DNA of 64,000 bases, taken from NCBI GenBank assembly GCA_951802195.1, contig OX637634.1, positions 558,001-622,000 of the forward strand, given 5' to 3'. The stretch comes from Tausonia pullulans (lineage: Eukaryota; Basidiomycota; Tremellomycetes; Cystofilobasidiales; Mrakiaceae). Below are positions 37,427-54,125 of the stretch, piece by piece (position 1 is the stretch's first letter; each line of letters starts with the position of its first letter). The notes beneath the pieces are model-generated. The model saw only the letters and a list, made by a program, of their open reading frames with translations, was not told the origin of the DNA and did not search any database. The translations under genes and the position numbers were made by a program.

Positions 37427-37904
37427 GTTGGCAAGTGAGAGACCAGAGGGAAGATTGGACAAGGTTGACGTTGAACGACAATGATTGGGGGAAAGACGCC
37501 TCGGCTGTTCGATGAACTGGAGAGAGAGGCCCGGAGCGGAATGAAAAGGCGATGACTGGTGGTGGTGGTCTGACTCCAGAGATCCGTCTGAGTCTCGTTC
37601 GATTCCAGCGAGCGAGGGGGTCGGTCGGTGACGCGACATGGGGTCCATGCGCTATACGCGTCCAGGAGGCGAGTAGACAGGCGAGACGCGTCGAGTCCTC
37701 CTTTTCCACCCACCATCCACCACTCACCATCAGGCCGCTCCGTCTCGTCGAGTCCTTCGTGCTATCCAATATCTCGAAAGAGGACTTCGCATTTACCCAG
37801 TAGATCTTCGACACTCTCCTCCAATCAGCAGGTCTAGCACCTACCCACCCCTCCCCCCTCGCCGACGTGTCGGCTTACCCCCCGTTACTTCTACTCCAAC
37901 TGGC
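37427..37904. promoter_or_regulatory. Divergent promoter PAN6/RecQ
   Basis: The 478 bp between two divergent starts has both promoters. The PAN6 frame stays open upstream to 37648, but that extension has no targeting or domain character. No specific factor site was assigned. Confidence 0.45.
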
Positions 37905-42216
<4,312 letters not shown>

Positions 42217-42464
42217 ATTTTTCATGTAGCATCCTGATCATGAATTTGACGACCTCCATCTCTCATAAAGGTTCGCATGAAGATGCACGCAAATGACTTG
42301 CATGCTCGTAAAACGATTAAAGGATTAAGAAAGGGAGCGAGACGAGGGGCCTCCTCAGAGTAGCGTAGTAGCTCAGGATTAGCCGAGTATGACAGAAAAA
42401 GAGGTAGTTCGTCGACTCACGATAGATAGGGCGGTGAGAGGCCAGCCTAGGGATAGGGGCTAGC

Positions 42465-42807
42465 CTAGGGGTAGAGCTTCTCCCACTCAGCCGCGATCTG
42501 AGGGGTAAGAGGAGAGGCAGGCTCAGCGTCGAAGGAGCGTGACAACGAGCCAGTATTAGGGACTAGCGTACTCTCTGTTGCTCCGCAATCTCTGCCGAAT
42601 GAAAGGGGCCGCAATGGTCAGCGAGGCGGAGGGGAGGCTTGATGGGACCTTGCGGAGGCGGCGGAGGAGGGGGAGGAGGTGGAGACGGACCGGCCAGCTT
42701 TTCCTGACGGAGAGAAAGTGGGTTAGAAGCGTCGCCCTGCCATGTTGAAACAAGGCAAGAGAACCCACCGCCAAGGCCTGCTCGTCGGTCCGCTGCTGTT
42801 GAGCCAT
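42465..42807 (-). CDS. Small proline-rich protein, unknown
   Basis: Three exons (42807-42769, 42703-42572, 42497-42465) join in phase 0 to encode 67 residues. They start MAQQQRTDEQALAEKLAG, run through a polyproline stretch of nine consecutive prolines, continue PIKPPLRLADHCGPFHSAEI, and end AEQQRIAAEWEKLYP. Canonical GT-AG borders and a clean stop in all three exons argue for a real gene despite its size. No signal peptide or membrane segment is visible. A single Cys and two His lie in the middle. I do not recognise the family. It sits convergent to the RecQ helicase and in tandem with HPR1. CCTAGGG/AGCCTAGGG repeats lie just past its stop (42445-42470). Confidence 0.6.
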
Positions 42808-43283
42808 AATGGAGGTATAGGAGTGAATGGGATGAGAGGGCGATTGGAAAGAGGGAGCGGGCGGAAGGCGGAAAAGGAGGACGTCAAGGCTGGAGGTCAA
42901 CAACAGCAAGCCGCTGGCTTGTATTCCCTTAAAGGTGTAAGGTGGTGTCAGGATTCACTCGAGACTTGAGGAGCTGCGCAGAGATTGAGCGAGATGAGGC
43001 CGAGGCCTTTCCTTTGATCCGAGCCGGACACTCGAACGCAAGCGGGTACACCTCCGCCCCAACGACGCACATAGGTGTGAAGCAGGGCGGAGTTGGCGAG
43101 GCAAGTGCCCTTTGTTCTGCGTGCCACTTTCACAAAGATACCATGAGAAACATCGGCAGGTCCGTCCATCACGTTGAGGGTGTTGTGTGGCTGGGAAGGA
43201 TCGGCTGCTTGTCAGTCGCAACGGTGTACTTTATTTCCCTCTATATATCATTTTCGTCGTCCTCGACAGCAATATATAACATC
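42808..43283. other. Intergenic 476 bp
   Basis: Promoter side of the small proline-rich gene and 3' flank of HPR1. The + strand frame running through here into HPR1 (42942-43829) is treated as antisense shadow. Nothing else seen. Confidence 0.45.
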
Positions 43284-46200
43284 CTAGGCACCAGTCTCCA
43301 AAGCATCTACAGCCGGTCCCTCTCTCTTATCTCCAACTTCGGCCATCTCGAAGTCGGGCTTCGGTTCCTCCACACCCACCTGCGCCTCGGCGAGCGCCTT
43401 CCCCTGAGACGCCTGCTCCTCTGTCGTGGTCTTTGCTGGCTCTTCTTCAACAATAGCAGAAGACACAGGCGCATCCGTGCCCGAAGCCTTCGTCTCCTCG
43501 GTATCCCCCTTCTCCTTCTCCACCTTGGCTTTCTCGCCCGTCTCCTCAACTTTCACTTCCTGTACCAAGGCCGACTTGACTTCTTGGACCGGAACCAAAG
43601 CCGGCGCCTTCGCCGCTGCAGCCTCCCTCTCGCGTTCGCGCTTCTCCTCCTCGAGCAGGATTGCGACATAGTGACCGTGGGCCTCTGGTCGGGCGTTCGT
43701 TGGCTTGATGCCTGCGAAGAGGTGAAGCCGATCGCAGGTCGCGAGGCGAAGGGCTCGGAACGTCAAGGAGGATTTGCGCTGTGGCGGTTGGTGTCAGTAA
43801 ATGATTCACACAAGGAAGAGAGCGAGTAAGCGAATGAGATGGCGAACCTCTTCGATGGCAGCGATCTCCTCGTCATCCGCTGGCAGCGAGCCCGGTCCAT
43901 TGGCTTTCTCATACGCCCGCTTCCGTTTAGACAACTCAACCTCTTCTCGCTTGATGCGGGCGTCGAACGAGGCGAGCGTTGGCAACCTGAAAAGACGCGC
44001 GCAAAACAGTCAGTAGGGAAAGAAAGAGAGAAAGATGACCGTAACGCACGGTTTCGGCGTGGCAAGCTGGTCGAGCGACGAAAGATGGCTCGTCTGCCAG
44101 AGCTTTGTGAGCGCCGGTGTGCCAACGGGAAACATGATTTTAGGTGCTGGGGCGGCCTCAAGCCGACGACGCTTGGTCGCTATCGCGACAAGGGTCTCGT
44201 CTGCGATCGGGGAGAGGTCGAACGGCGGACATCCGGCGTCTTTCCATTGGGTCTGATCGACACCGGTCAGAAAGATGATCAGTCAGCGTCGGAAATTGTC
44301 TGCGGGAAGACGGAAACCTACCCAGTTCTCCTCCCGTTTGACAATCGAAAGAACGGTGGCTACAAAGGCCTCGCCGCCCGGGTATGTTGCTCGAAGCTCT
44401 TTGACAATTTTGTCGTGAGCCTTGACGAGCCATGCCACCTAAGAAAGAGGGATCTTAATCAGCGGGACAGATTGGAGAGCGACGAAATGTAGACAACGAA
44501 CAATGTCCTTGTCCGCCTTGAACTCGGGAAGCTTCTTGCTTGTGACAGTCGTCGGTGCGGAGTTGGTAGATTGACGGAGATATTGGAAGAGGATGAGAAA
44601 CTGGACGAGGATCTGCCGTCGGAATGAAACGTCCGAAAGCTTTGGGGAAGAGTGAAAGCGGTCAGATGCTCGACTCTCACAGACAACGCTGTTCGAGGGC
44701 AAATACAGCGCACCTCAAAGTCGAGGAGCCCGGGGCTCGTCAGGAACTTCGGCATAAAAACGTCGTCGAGCTCTCCCTTGCCCAAGGAGCCACCGCCAAG
44801 GCCCTCAAATGAAGATGGAGAGTCCTCGTTACCAGACCCGCGAAGAATCTTCTCTTTCTCCGTCTCAGCCGCAAGGGTGTTGATGACGCGCTCGGCCTTG
44901 GTTCTGAACGTCGGCCAGGCGTACGGAGAGGTGCTTGATAGTGGAGCAGAGGATGTGAGGAGGAGAGAGGGATTGGCAAAGATGGTCTGGAGGGACCAGA
45001 AGGTGGTGTAGAACGCCTCAAGGGGTAGAGCTAAATGGAAGGCTAGAAGAGGTCAATTTCGAGGACTTTCTTCGGCTCACACAGCTCTAATCTTGTAGAG
45101 ACCACCCACGTTTGGAAGCGCCCGTAGGCGCAGGCGTTGCTCCTGCTGTCGCCTGCTTGGTCTCGCCCGCCTTTGTCGTGCTCGTAGCCGCCTCCTCGCC
45201 CTCCTCGACTTCGTCCTTAAGCGCACCCTCCTCTTCCTCTCCGTCTTCGACCGTCTTGTTGACCCCGTCCATCGGCCCTTCCTTCTCCTCCTCGACAGCT
45301 GTCATCTCGACGTCCTCCACTGAAGGCTTCACCTCCTCCTTGACCGAAGCATCCTCGCTCCTCGATAGCGGCCACTCCTCGTACGTCGTCTCGTTCCCGA
45401 CATTGAAGTCACCCCGCAGGTTGACGCCCGACCTGGCACCGAGCGAGAAGGCTGAGGCCATGAACCCAAGAATGCGGCCGCAGAAAACGGCGTCCTGGGA
45501 CTTAGACAGCCGCGAGAGGAGCTGATTGCAGGCTCGGAGGAGGGCGAGACCGGTTGTTCGCTCAAGTGCTGGAGCGAGGGGCTGAAATAGACAAAGAGAC
45601 AAATTGATGTCGGCTGTTGAATATGGACGTGGGAGAGGGATAGAGGCGAAGCCGGACTCACGAGGTTAAGTATGTCGGAACGCATCTCGAGAAAGGCAAA
45701 GACAGCCTCGCAGCCCTGGACAGTCAGGACACCGAAGACATCGTCTAGAAGGGCATAAGGCCATCGATCATCTCCGGCTGCAGCTCAAACAACAAATGAA
45801 ACATGTCAGGCCATGATGCTCTAGCGCAAGAGACCGACCGACGGTCGTGACGCACCGAGCTGAGAGAATGCAAGCACGTAGTCAAGTCGAAAGAGAAGCT
45901 CATCATACAAGGGAACATCGCGATCATGGACGCCCCCTTCCTCAAGAGCCTGAGCCGTTGTAGATAAGTCCCCGAGTATCAAAGGGATCAGTGACGGGCG
46001 CGTCTGCGAGGAAGCACGCGCAGACAACCGCGACAGTCGCAACTCACCGCAGTCTCGAGGACGAACGTCCTCAGCGTCCTCAGTACCCCGACCTTAAGAT
46101 TATCAATGCCCGTCGCATCGTTGGCTTCCGTGAGCGCCGCAAGCGGGGAGGCGAGGTGTTTCTCCCAAAGCGCGGCGGCCGGGCCCTGACGAAGTGGGAA

Positions 46201-46284
46201 CGGAATGAAGGGTGTAAAGTCCAAAACATCGCCGTAAGTAGACCGTAGATCGGAGGCGAAGGCGGTGATGACGTCGCTCGACAT
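43284..46284 (-). CDS. HPR1: THO complex subunit 1 (Hpr1/THOC1)
   Basis: Multi-exon gene. The first exon is 46284-46048 (MSSDVITAFASDLRSTYGDV), the next begins at 45949, and the last ends with TAG at 43284. THO couples transcription elongation to mRNP assembly and export and limits R-loops. Clear THOC1 signatures are DVPLYDELLFRLDYVLAF, DDVFGVLTVQGCEAVFAFLE, LRACNQLLSRLSKSQDAVFC and GRILGFMASAFSLGARSGVN. They continue with LRGDFNVGNETTYEEWPL, EAFYTTFWSLQTIFANPSLL, SDVSFRRQILVQFLILFQYL and TQWKDAGCPPFDL. An acidic insert (about 45150-45330) lies before the FYTTFWSLQ block. The C-terminal about 130 residues are Glu/Lys/Ala-rich. No death domain of animal THOC1 is seen. The 67-nt intron at about 45114-45048 is needed to join ASK to PFHLALPLEAFY in frame. 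Confidence 0.88.
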
Positions 46285-49200
46285 GGTGCGACGAGGAGAG
46301 GCCGGAGGATTGGGTGGGAGTCTCAATGGGAGCGAGAGCGAGGTTGGACGGGAGAACGCGCGGCGACGACGCGAGACGTGAGGATGCGCCGTTGTCAAGG
46401 AGAGTGGGACTTAGATTTCACACTTTCAGAAGAGACTATGGGCATCAAGACTGATATATTGGCCTAGGAGAATAAGGTGTTATTTTCCGCAGCTAGACAA
46501 ACGCGTAATCTAAGCGGTGGAGGGGACCAAATGTGACCGAGAGGCGACGACCTGCTGAGTGAAGCGGGTTGACGCGACGTCGCGCATGCTCTCTTGACGA
46601 CGACCGTCGTTCTCTCCCACTCTGACGGCCACGTGAATTTGTCCTCCTGACTCTCCCTCATTCCAAGGGTGGAATCTGTGTGTACGGGTCGCCGATCACT
46701 CGGTCTCAGATCTCGCTCTCTGCACCGCTAGACCTCAATATCATGTCCCTAGACCTGCAGGAGATCCCAGTCGCAGCCTTTACACGGCCGCTTCATATGC
46801 CGTGTTTAGACTTTGAAAGGCCGACCGCCTGGCGCGGACAGAACTGGAAAAGCGGACGATCTGAGAGACTGCCAACATCTTGCGCGACCTCTCCTTTCCA
46901 GACGCATCTTTCCGATGAGCGGTCAAGAGTTTCTCGTGATGTAGTTCATAAAGAATCCATCTTTCCTCGAGCTTTTTCCAAAGGAGTCAAACCTGAACTC
47001 CTCCCTTATAAGAGAGTGCTTCGCATATATTCGCCGCCCTCTTTCCTAGACATTACACTGCTGGATCCTGCCAGGACTTGAATGACAGTCCTCCGCATGC
47101 AGGCGACCAGTACGCGGACACGGGCAAGTGTACAATTGGTCTGGGGCCGCCTTCGTCTTCATGAATGGCTGGCGCGGCATCGCCCCCGACCTACTGATAT
47201 GAAAGGATCTGTTTCCCAGTTCGAGGTCGCACACGTTTCCCTGGCCTTGAGCGAGTTGGATCTGGTGGACTGTCCACTCCTGTTTAAGGGGCCGGAGAGC
47301 CAGCTCCTCCCTCGGTTTAACCAGACTCCGCTCTCCTAAGGTCTGTTGTCAAACTCAATATCCTAACCCAATGCTTCGATGTCTTCAGCTGACAGTCCTT
47401 GCCATTCGGGGCCTTTCTATCCATATTGCGCTTTCTTGCCGGGTAGCCTTCTCCCCATTGCTAGGTCTCAGACTCCGAATACAAACTCAAAGTCGTGGCC
47501 AGAGAATATTCTCGACCCGGCTCGACTGTCGTAGGCGTGGCTGGGCGGCGTTTCCGCTTTTTGTTTGAGCGAAGGGCCAAGGAAACCGGCAGATTTGGGG
47601 AGGTCATAAAGCTGCGTGACCAGAGCTTTGTGATGGGTTTGATGAAGGGTTTGATGGATCTTCAAGATGTTATGTGAAGTTGCGTTGTCCGCTGGATGAT
47701 TTAGCGAGGCCAGTCGAAGCCTGAACTCGGTCTCTGAAATTGTCTTGTGTGCGCCCTGCATCGCCTTACTCTTGTGCACTTAGTCGCTCCTCTTCTGTGT
47801 CAGTGGAGTTGTCTTGGACGCCTGTAGAGACGAGAGGGATATGATGCTTACCTCGTCAAAGGTTTGGGCGTCGACTGTCGTTCGGTCAGAGTTTCTTGCA
47901 TGCTGTCCTCTACCCAGGCTGACCATCATCGCTTTACCCCCCTTGCAAATGACACTCAGCAGCACTTGGCGATCGAGGGTTTTTCTCAGCTGGTTCTGCT
48001 CTGCTTCTAGCTCCCTAACTCCGACGATCCATGTCACGGTTGCCTCGAAAAGGTGGACTGAGACAGAACCGCAGCTCTCACTCTCCATGTCTTGCTGTTG
48101 CCTGTCCAAGCCGCCTTTGTCCTCCCGTCCTCCCCTAAACTACTCACTCTGGCTTGCCTCCAAAACTCGGCCTCTTCTCGGAAAGAAATCCTCAGGAACA
48201 AAAATAAATAAAATGAGGCACCTGGATCTTAGCACTGCGCCTCCACGTCCATCGTTCTCCTTCCCATTCTTGCCAGGTAGATGATGAAATAGAATCCGCC
48301 TCACGAACACTCTTCCAGCTTCCTTTCGTGCGCTGTCTCGCGCCACGTGGGTTCGTCTACGTCGTACATCAAAGGGGAGCAAGCGCACTCACTCATCTTC
48401 GCACTCCAACACATATCGATACCCCTACACATCCGCAATTCTCGTCAATGCGATCACCGGTCCCCTCGCTCACCGTGATCGCATCCTCGCTCATCTTGAT
48501 CCGTCAAAGTGGGTCGCATCTCTCTGGCCCATCTCACAACAACGATAACGGGACGGTCGTCTGCGGCCACCATTACTCGTCAATCGTCTCCCCGACTAGA
48601 TCCTCGTCCTGATCGCCAGCGCCGCTCAAAGTCATCCCCTTCCCCCCCTTCCTCCGCAAAATTCCGTGAGTATTGCCGTTGGCGACCCCTTGCGAAAGAA
48701 GAATTCTGCCGGTATGTCGCGCCATACGTCGTGAAGAGGGCAATGGGACGGCCTCCATGCCGAAGGAGAGAAAGGGGCCTTGTTGCCTGTCAGTCAACCC
48801 GGATGGGAGGACCTCTTAGAAGGTCTGTCAGCTGCTGGAGATTGAGAGATGGGTTTCAGCCGGGGGCGGCGACGATGGGTGTCGTCACCCCGGCAGCGTG
48901 AGCGAGCGCCATCGAGGACCCGAAACATTACCGCGGACCTTGCGCGTCCATTCCTTCCCCAATGCACACTCCAGGCCAGATCTCTGGCACGAGAGCCGGG
49001 CCCAAAGGGGACGGGCGTGCTGCGGTGAGGAGGCAGGCCCCTGGCCGATGGACCCCTGCTGCTGAGGAGGGACCGGACCCTTCCGATCGCGTTCCGGCTC
49101 ACAGCTGAGGCGAGGGAGGACTACCGAGGGTGCGACGCAAGGTACAGGCCCAAGAGCAGGGAGGGCTACTGCCCCGGAGCAGCCGGAGCATTGGGCCCAG

Positions 49201-49604
49201 GTCGACGACTGGATCTGGCTGGCCGACTTGCAGGGCAGGCAGAGGGAGATGGCGGTGTAAGGCTTTGGGCGACCACGGAGCCACCGGGACTTGTGTATAT
49301 TTATTATGTTAGATATTCATGACTAGGCTTTGCGCTTCAAAGGGCTCGCTACACCGTTGGACAAAAAGTTACATGACGAATCGAGAAAGAGAGAAAGAGA
49401 GAAAGTAAGATGACATACGAGCAACGACGGTCCAGATGGGACGGGCAAGGAAAAAGGTGGATGAGCTAAGAGAGGAGGGCAATATTGAGAGACACGTAAG
49501 GAAAGAAGAAAGCATGAACGTCCTACATAAACGACAAAGAGGGGGGAAAAAGGAGAGAGAAGTCAACTCCACGGGGGATTCCTCATCTGCAGCCCTGCAT
49601 TGCG
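46285..49604. other. Gene-poor region, 3.3 kb
   Basis: This is the longest stretch without a recognised gene. Frames up to about 133 codons exist (46680-47081, +; 47780-48109, -; 48509-48901, +) but show no motifs or splice-consistent continuations. Two perfect CACGTG boxes lie at 46630-46635 and 48344-48349. A GAGAAAGA microsatellite lies at 49383-49405, near the 3' end of the bHLH gene. It must contain the HPR1 promoter and the bHLH 3' UTR. No tRNA, snRNA or SRP RNA signature was identified by eye. Confidence 0.4.
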
Positions 49605-52600
49605 TCACTCCATCATCCGGTCCAACCCCTCATCGCCCCTCGACATGCTGTCACCGCGACTGCTCCTACTCAGGCCTTCGAGGTCTACTGCGCCGCCTCC
49701 ACCGCCCATGCTGACGCTGGATCGACCTGAGCTCCCGATGCCCGCCGCAAGAACGAGCGCGGCGACTTCCTCGCCATCGTCCATCCTCGCGTCCATGTCG
49801 CCGCCACCGACAACATCGTTGGCCCCCGCCCCGTGAGCAGGCGATGACGAGACGCCATCGACGTCGTCGTCGTCGCCCCCGCTCCCTCCGTGGCCAAAGA
49901 GGCCGAGTCCGGCGGGCCAAGGAACGTCATGCGCAAGTCCGTTCGAGTGGCTAGAGTGGCCGCTATGGTGGTGATGGCCGTTGCCGTTCTGGAGAAGAGG
50001 CCCACCCGTGGCCGTCCATAGCTGGTGCTGCTGCTGGTGTTGATTGATCGGAATCACCTGGTCCCTTGACCTCGTCCTGCCCCGCTCCTGCCTGAAATCA
50101 TCCAGCACGCTCCGGCTCGTCGATGAGTTGCGCGAACCCGACCTCTGCTGCTTGACGACCGCAGCCAGCGAGCTATCCTCGTTCTCGTCGTCTGACGTCG
50201 CCCCGGGCCATGCCTGAAAGAGCATCGACGGCGGCTGCCTGCCTCGGCTTGCCTTCCGACCGCGGCCCGTCGAGCCTCCAGGGGATCGAGAGCGGGAGAG
50301 AGCACGCTGGTGGGTGAGCTGCTGCTGTTGGCCGTCCATCGTGTTCCGAGTCGACGTCGACCCATCGTCCGAAGTCTGGGGCGAATTGCCGGAAATGTTG
50401 GATGACCCTTTATCGCCGATCGAGGAGCGAGTCTGCTGCTGCTGGTGCTGTTGAGGATCCTGCTGCTGCTGGATAGTGTGAGACGGGAAGTCGGCGAAGA
50501 GGAACGATGAGGGATTGAACTGGTTGGTAGCGCTCGCGTCGTGGTGCTGGCCCCCGCTGCCGCCAAAGTCCGTCGAACCCGAGCCGATGTCCTGGCTCTG
50601 CTGAACATGGTGGACGACAAAGTCCGTCGGGGGCGAGTCGCCCGAGTCGCCCGAGGAGGAGCCGGCGCCGCCATGCCCGTGCTGATGCTGCTGCTGAAGC
50701 TGGGTGTGCTGTTGGTGGGCCATGAGGGTGGAGAGCGAGGCTTCGAGCTGGGAAGTCCGGTGCGACTGGGCCTGAATAATCTCGTGGAGGTAGCTGACAG
50801 GGAGAAAGAGAGCTTAGCGGGCGGGCAAAAGGGCAGAGCGAGAGCGAACACTCACCGGATGTAATCAACACTCTTCTTTAGGACGATGCCCTTGTTGGGC
50901 TTGCCGTCTGGTCCAATGGCGTTGTTACCACCGGCCCCACCACTCTTGCCCTTCTTCTTGGCGCCCTTCTTTTTCCCGCCTGCACCCGCCGCCGCCTCCT
51001 CCTCCTGCTGCTGCTCTTCGTCCTCTTCGTCCTCCTCATCGAGCATCCCTCCTAACCCACCGTTCGCCCCGCCCGAAGGGATCATTTCAACACCCAGCTC
51101 AGCCCCAAGTGCAACGAGCGTGGTTGAGAGTGGCGTCCTCGGCGCAGCGAGTCCCGATTCCGTGACATTTGTCGCGCCGGGGAGGACTGATTCGAGGAGA
51201 CACGAAGGAAGGAGCGTTGCAAGCTCGGAGATCTTTTCGTTAATAGTGTCCCGGCGGCGACGCTCCACGGCGTTGTGTGACTCTCGTCGACGGCGGCGCT
51301 TCTCATTGAGGAGAGCACTGTAGCGATGAGAGAGATGGAGTCAGTCACAAATTGCTTGCTCGGCTTTCTCCAACCAAGCCTAAGTACTCACGCCCTCTCC
51401 TCAGGATCCATGCCGTCGCCAGCGTCCGAGACGCCTTTGGATCCCCTCCTCGCCTTGGCGCCCGACCCAGACATGGACGATGCTCTCGCCCTTCCCGTTG
51501 CCGTCGCCGCTGTCGCCATAGTAGTTGGATGCTGCTGCCCAAAGATTGTCTCCTTCCCCTCGACGATCGGCAGTTCGCGCTCTCCGCCTCCCCCAGCTCC
51601 AGACGTAGGAGAGAACATCCATCCGTTGTTCGAAGATGCCGGGCTGAACGCATGATGATGTGTGCTCATCGAGTGCTGGTGCGCCTCGAGCTCCGAGATG
51701 GACGCCGTCGAGGGGACCGCGACGGTCGATGCCCTCCTGAGGGGGTAAGGCTGGCTGCCGCTTCCACTGGTTCCACCACCGCCACCACCCCCTCCTCCTC
51801 CTCCAGCACTCCCGCTCAGAAGCCCAAGCCCGCCACTGCTAATGGAGCTGCTACTTCCTCCTCCAACGCCGTTCGGCGACCCCAAAGACCCAGAGAGCAG
51901 CGGGAGGTTGTAACTTGTCGGGCTCGCCTCGCCCCTCCGATTCGCCCGGGATGAGATGGAGGAAGGCACCTTGCCCCCTGCGGACGCTCCACGACTGCTG
52001 CCCGTGCGGATGGCAGAGTGCGAGCGGGAGCGGACGGACGACGCAGGTACGCCGCCGGAGCTCGCGGCGCTGAATCCTGGGGTCGTCGAGAAGGAGACTG
52101 ACGTCGCTGGGGATAGCAGAGGCGACGTCGACTGCTGGGGAAAGGCGCTGGATCCACCGCTCCCACCTTGGATGTGATGGAAGTTGGTAGTAGTAGGGTT
52201 GTTGGCGTTTGCGGTGCTGTCACCGAAGAAGGAGAAGGCGGACGACTGGTGCGAGGCCGCGGTGATGCCTGACGAGTCGGCCGATGGGGGGGAGTCCGTT
52301 ATCCGGTTACTCCTGTTGCTCAGGTGAGGCGAAAAGCTGCCACCGCTGCCACCGAGCGAGTGGTTGGCGAGGAGATGGCCGTGGGGTGAAGGGTTGCGAT
52401 GCTGCGACGACACTGACGATTTCCTGTCGGTCGTTGCCTTCTTGTCTTGTCCGGCATCTCCATGCTGGTAAGAAAACGGAGAGCCGCTGCCTCCGAGGGA
52501 AAAGTTGTTTGTCGCCGGTGGAGCCGAGTACCCGTAGTTTGGCTTTGAGCTGTTAGCCCTACTTCGTTCCAGCGTCTGAAGCTGGCTGTTGCTGTTGTTT

Positions 52601-54125
52601 CCTCCGCCGAGATTGAGCGTCCCGTGGCCGCTGTCGCCGCCGTAGACGTCGAGGGCGGACCCGGAGACGAGGGAGGAGAGCGCCTCATGGAACTCAAGCG
52701 AGGCGTTAGGGTTGAACCGGGCTCCGACAGAGGTCGACGACGATGCAGAGGGGAAGGGATTGGTGTACTTGTGGAGATGGGCGAACGCGGAGGCGGAGTT
52801 CGAAGTGTTGGATGGCGGCGAAGGAGGAGTCGGGAGAGCATTGAGGCCTGAGTTGTGATGAGATAGGATGATTGGAGACAAGATGAGTCAGAACCAGGGA
52901 GCTAGAGGACATGAAGGAGAGATGACAGAGCCCGCCCAAGCAACGAGCACCGGCTGCCGGGCCGGTCGAGGACACGAAGGGGAGGGCCAATACTTTGAGA
53001 CTGGAACAAAAATGGGCCAGCCACACAGAAGCGCAAACAGGAAGAAAAAAAAAAAAAAAAAAAGGAGGGCGAGGGGGGGCATAGTTGACCCGACGGAGCT
53101 AAGGGCGGGGAGACTTCGCCCACGATAAGGTGCTTGCCCTTTCTCGCTCGCTTTCTTGAGGGGAAAGCGCGCGGGCGACAGAGAGAAGGAAGATACCGGC
53201 GGACCCGCGGTGGACAACCGGAAGAGGGAACGCCCGATCCGGGTTGGAGAGAGACAGCGAGATGGGGGTTCGCTGGCCTCGCTTGCTCCTCGTTCCGAAC
53301 AACGTCCGAGGCCGGCGCAGGCTCGGCGGAACGGAAGGCCCGGTAAGGGGAGGAGATGAAGAAGGGGGGAAGGGAGAGAGATCCTCAAAGTCGAGAAAGC
53401 CAGGTGAGCCACAACCGATTGACTCCGCAAACACCTAGCGCTGAGCCTTTGGGTGAGCGATGCGCCTGGGAGGCCAGCATGGATGGATCCAAGGTACTCG
53501 AGGCTCGGAGGGCGACCGGGAGCGAAACAAGACGAGACGTAAAACGAGAGCGAATATCGCACTCACTTGCAGCCCAGAGATCGTCCGAGAGCGAGCCGGC
53601 GAGGCCGGGGAGGCGGCCTTGGTCGTAGCCGTTGTTGTGGCTGCCACCGCCGCCTCCGCCGCCGACGTTACTGCTGTCGTTGTTTGAGGACGACGAGAGG
53701 CGAGGGATCTCGAACCCTTCGCGCTTGACCTTTGGCGGGGCGGCCGTCCTGGAGAGGAACGAGGGAAATGCCGGTCCGGGTGGAAGACAGACGGCAGGGG
53801 TGGGCGGGGAGAGAGACGAGAAGGGCGAAAGGCGAGAGCGAGGGAGGGCGACGCCGAGGATGGATGGAGGCGGTGGATGGGGAGCGGGCGAATGCTGCGT
53901 CAGCGTACGTAGCGACGACGCCGGGTCCGGTAGATGAGCGAGGGGGGCATGATGGCAAGGGCTGAAGGAGGAGGGGAAGGAGGTGGAGAGGGCGGGGGGG
54001 AGCCGAGCTGGCTGGAGGCCCGCGCTGGGGGTGGTGAAAGGGCAACCCGGTGCCTGGCGGGGTGGATGGACTCACGAGAATTGGTTGGATGAGAAGGACG
54101 AGGGCATATACATGTGCGACGCCAT
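49605..54125 (-). CDS. bHLH transcription factor with expanded loop
   Basis: Predicted 1112-residue protein from five exons (54125-54076, 53748-53567, 52847-51392, 51317-50856, 50793-49605). The N-terminal half is Ser/Gly/Asn-rich with runs of G. The basic region ESHNAVERRRRDTIN carries His-5, Glu-9 and Arg-13, which in class B bHLH proteins specify CACGTG. Helix 1 is EKISELATLLP. Helix 2 (GIVLKKSVDYIRYLHEIIQA) comes only after about 102 residues, through an acidic/Gln stretch and a Lys-rich stretch, whereas usual loops are 5-20 residues. After helix 2 a short heptad-like QSHRTSQLEASLSTL segment could act as a leucine-zipper extension. The C-terminus is Q/H/S/G-rich with an acidic DDDDVD patch. 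Introns 1 (327 nt) and 2 (719 nt) are long. The target process is unknown. Confidence 0.82.
53045..53063. repeat. (A)19 homopolymer in intron 2 of the bHLH gene
   Basis: Nineteen consecutive A on the + strand (T on the transcribed sense of the bHLH gene), about 200 nt before the intron's acceptor. Possible length-polymorphic or assembly-sensitive site. Confidence 0.9.

Noticed and set aside
42942-43829. 295-codon + frame antisense to HPR1
   Set aside because: The minus strand carries the conserved THOC1 C-terminus. The + frame is a Leu/Arg-rich mirror of its Glu/Lys codons.
53705-53722. tRNA B-box-like string on the minus strand (GGGTTCGAGATCCC)
   Set aside because: It lies in a coding exon of the bHLH gene (REGFEIPRL). 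No A box or acceptor stem pairs with it.
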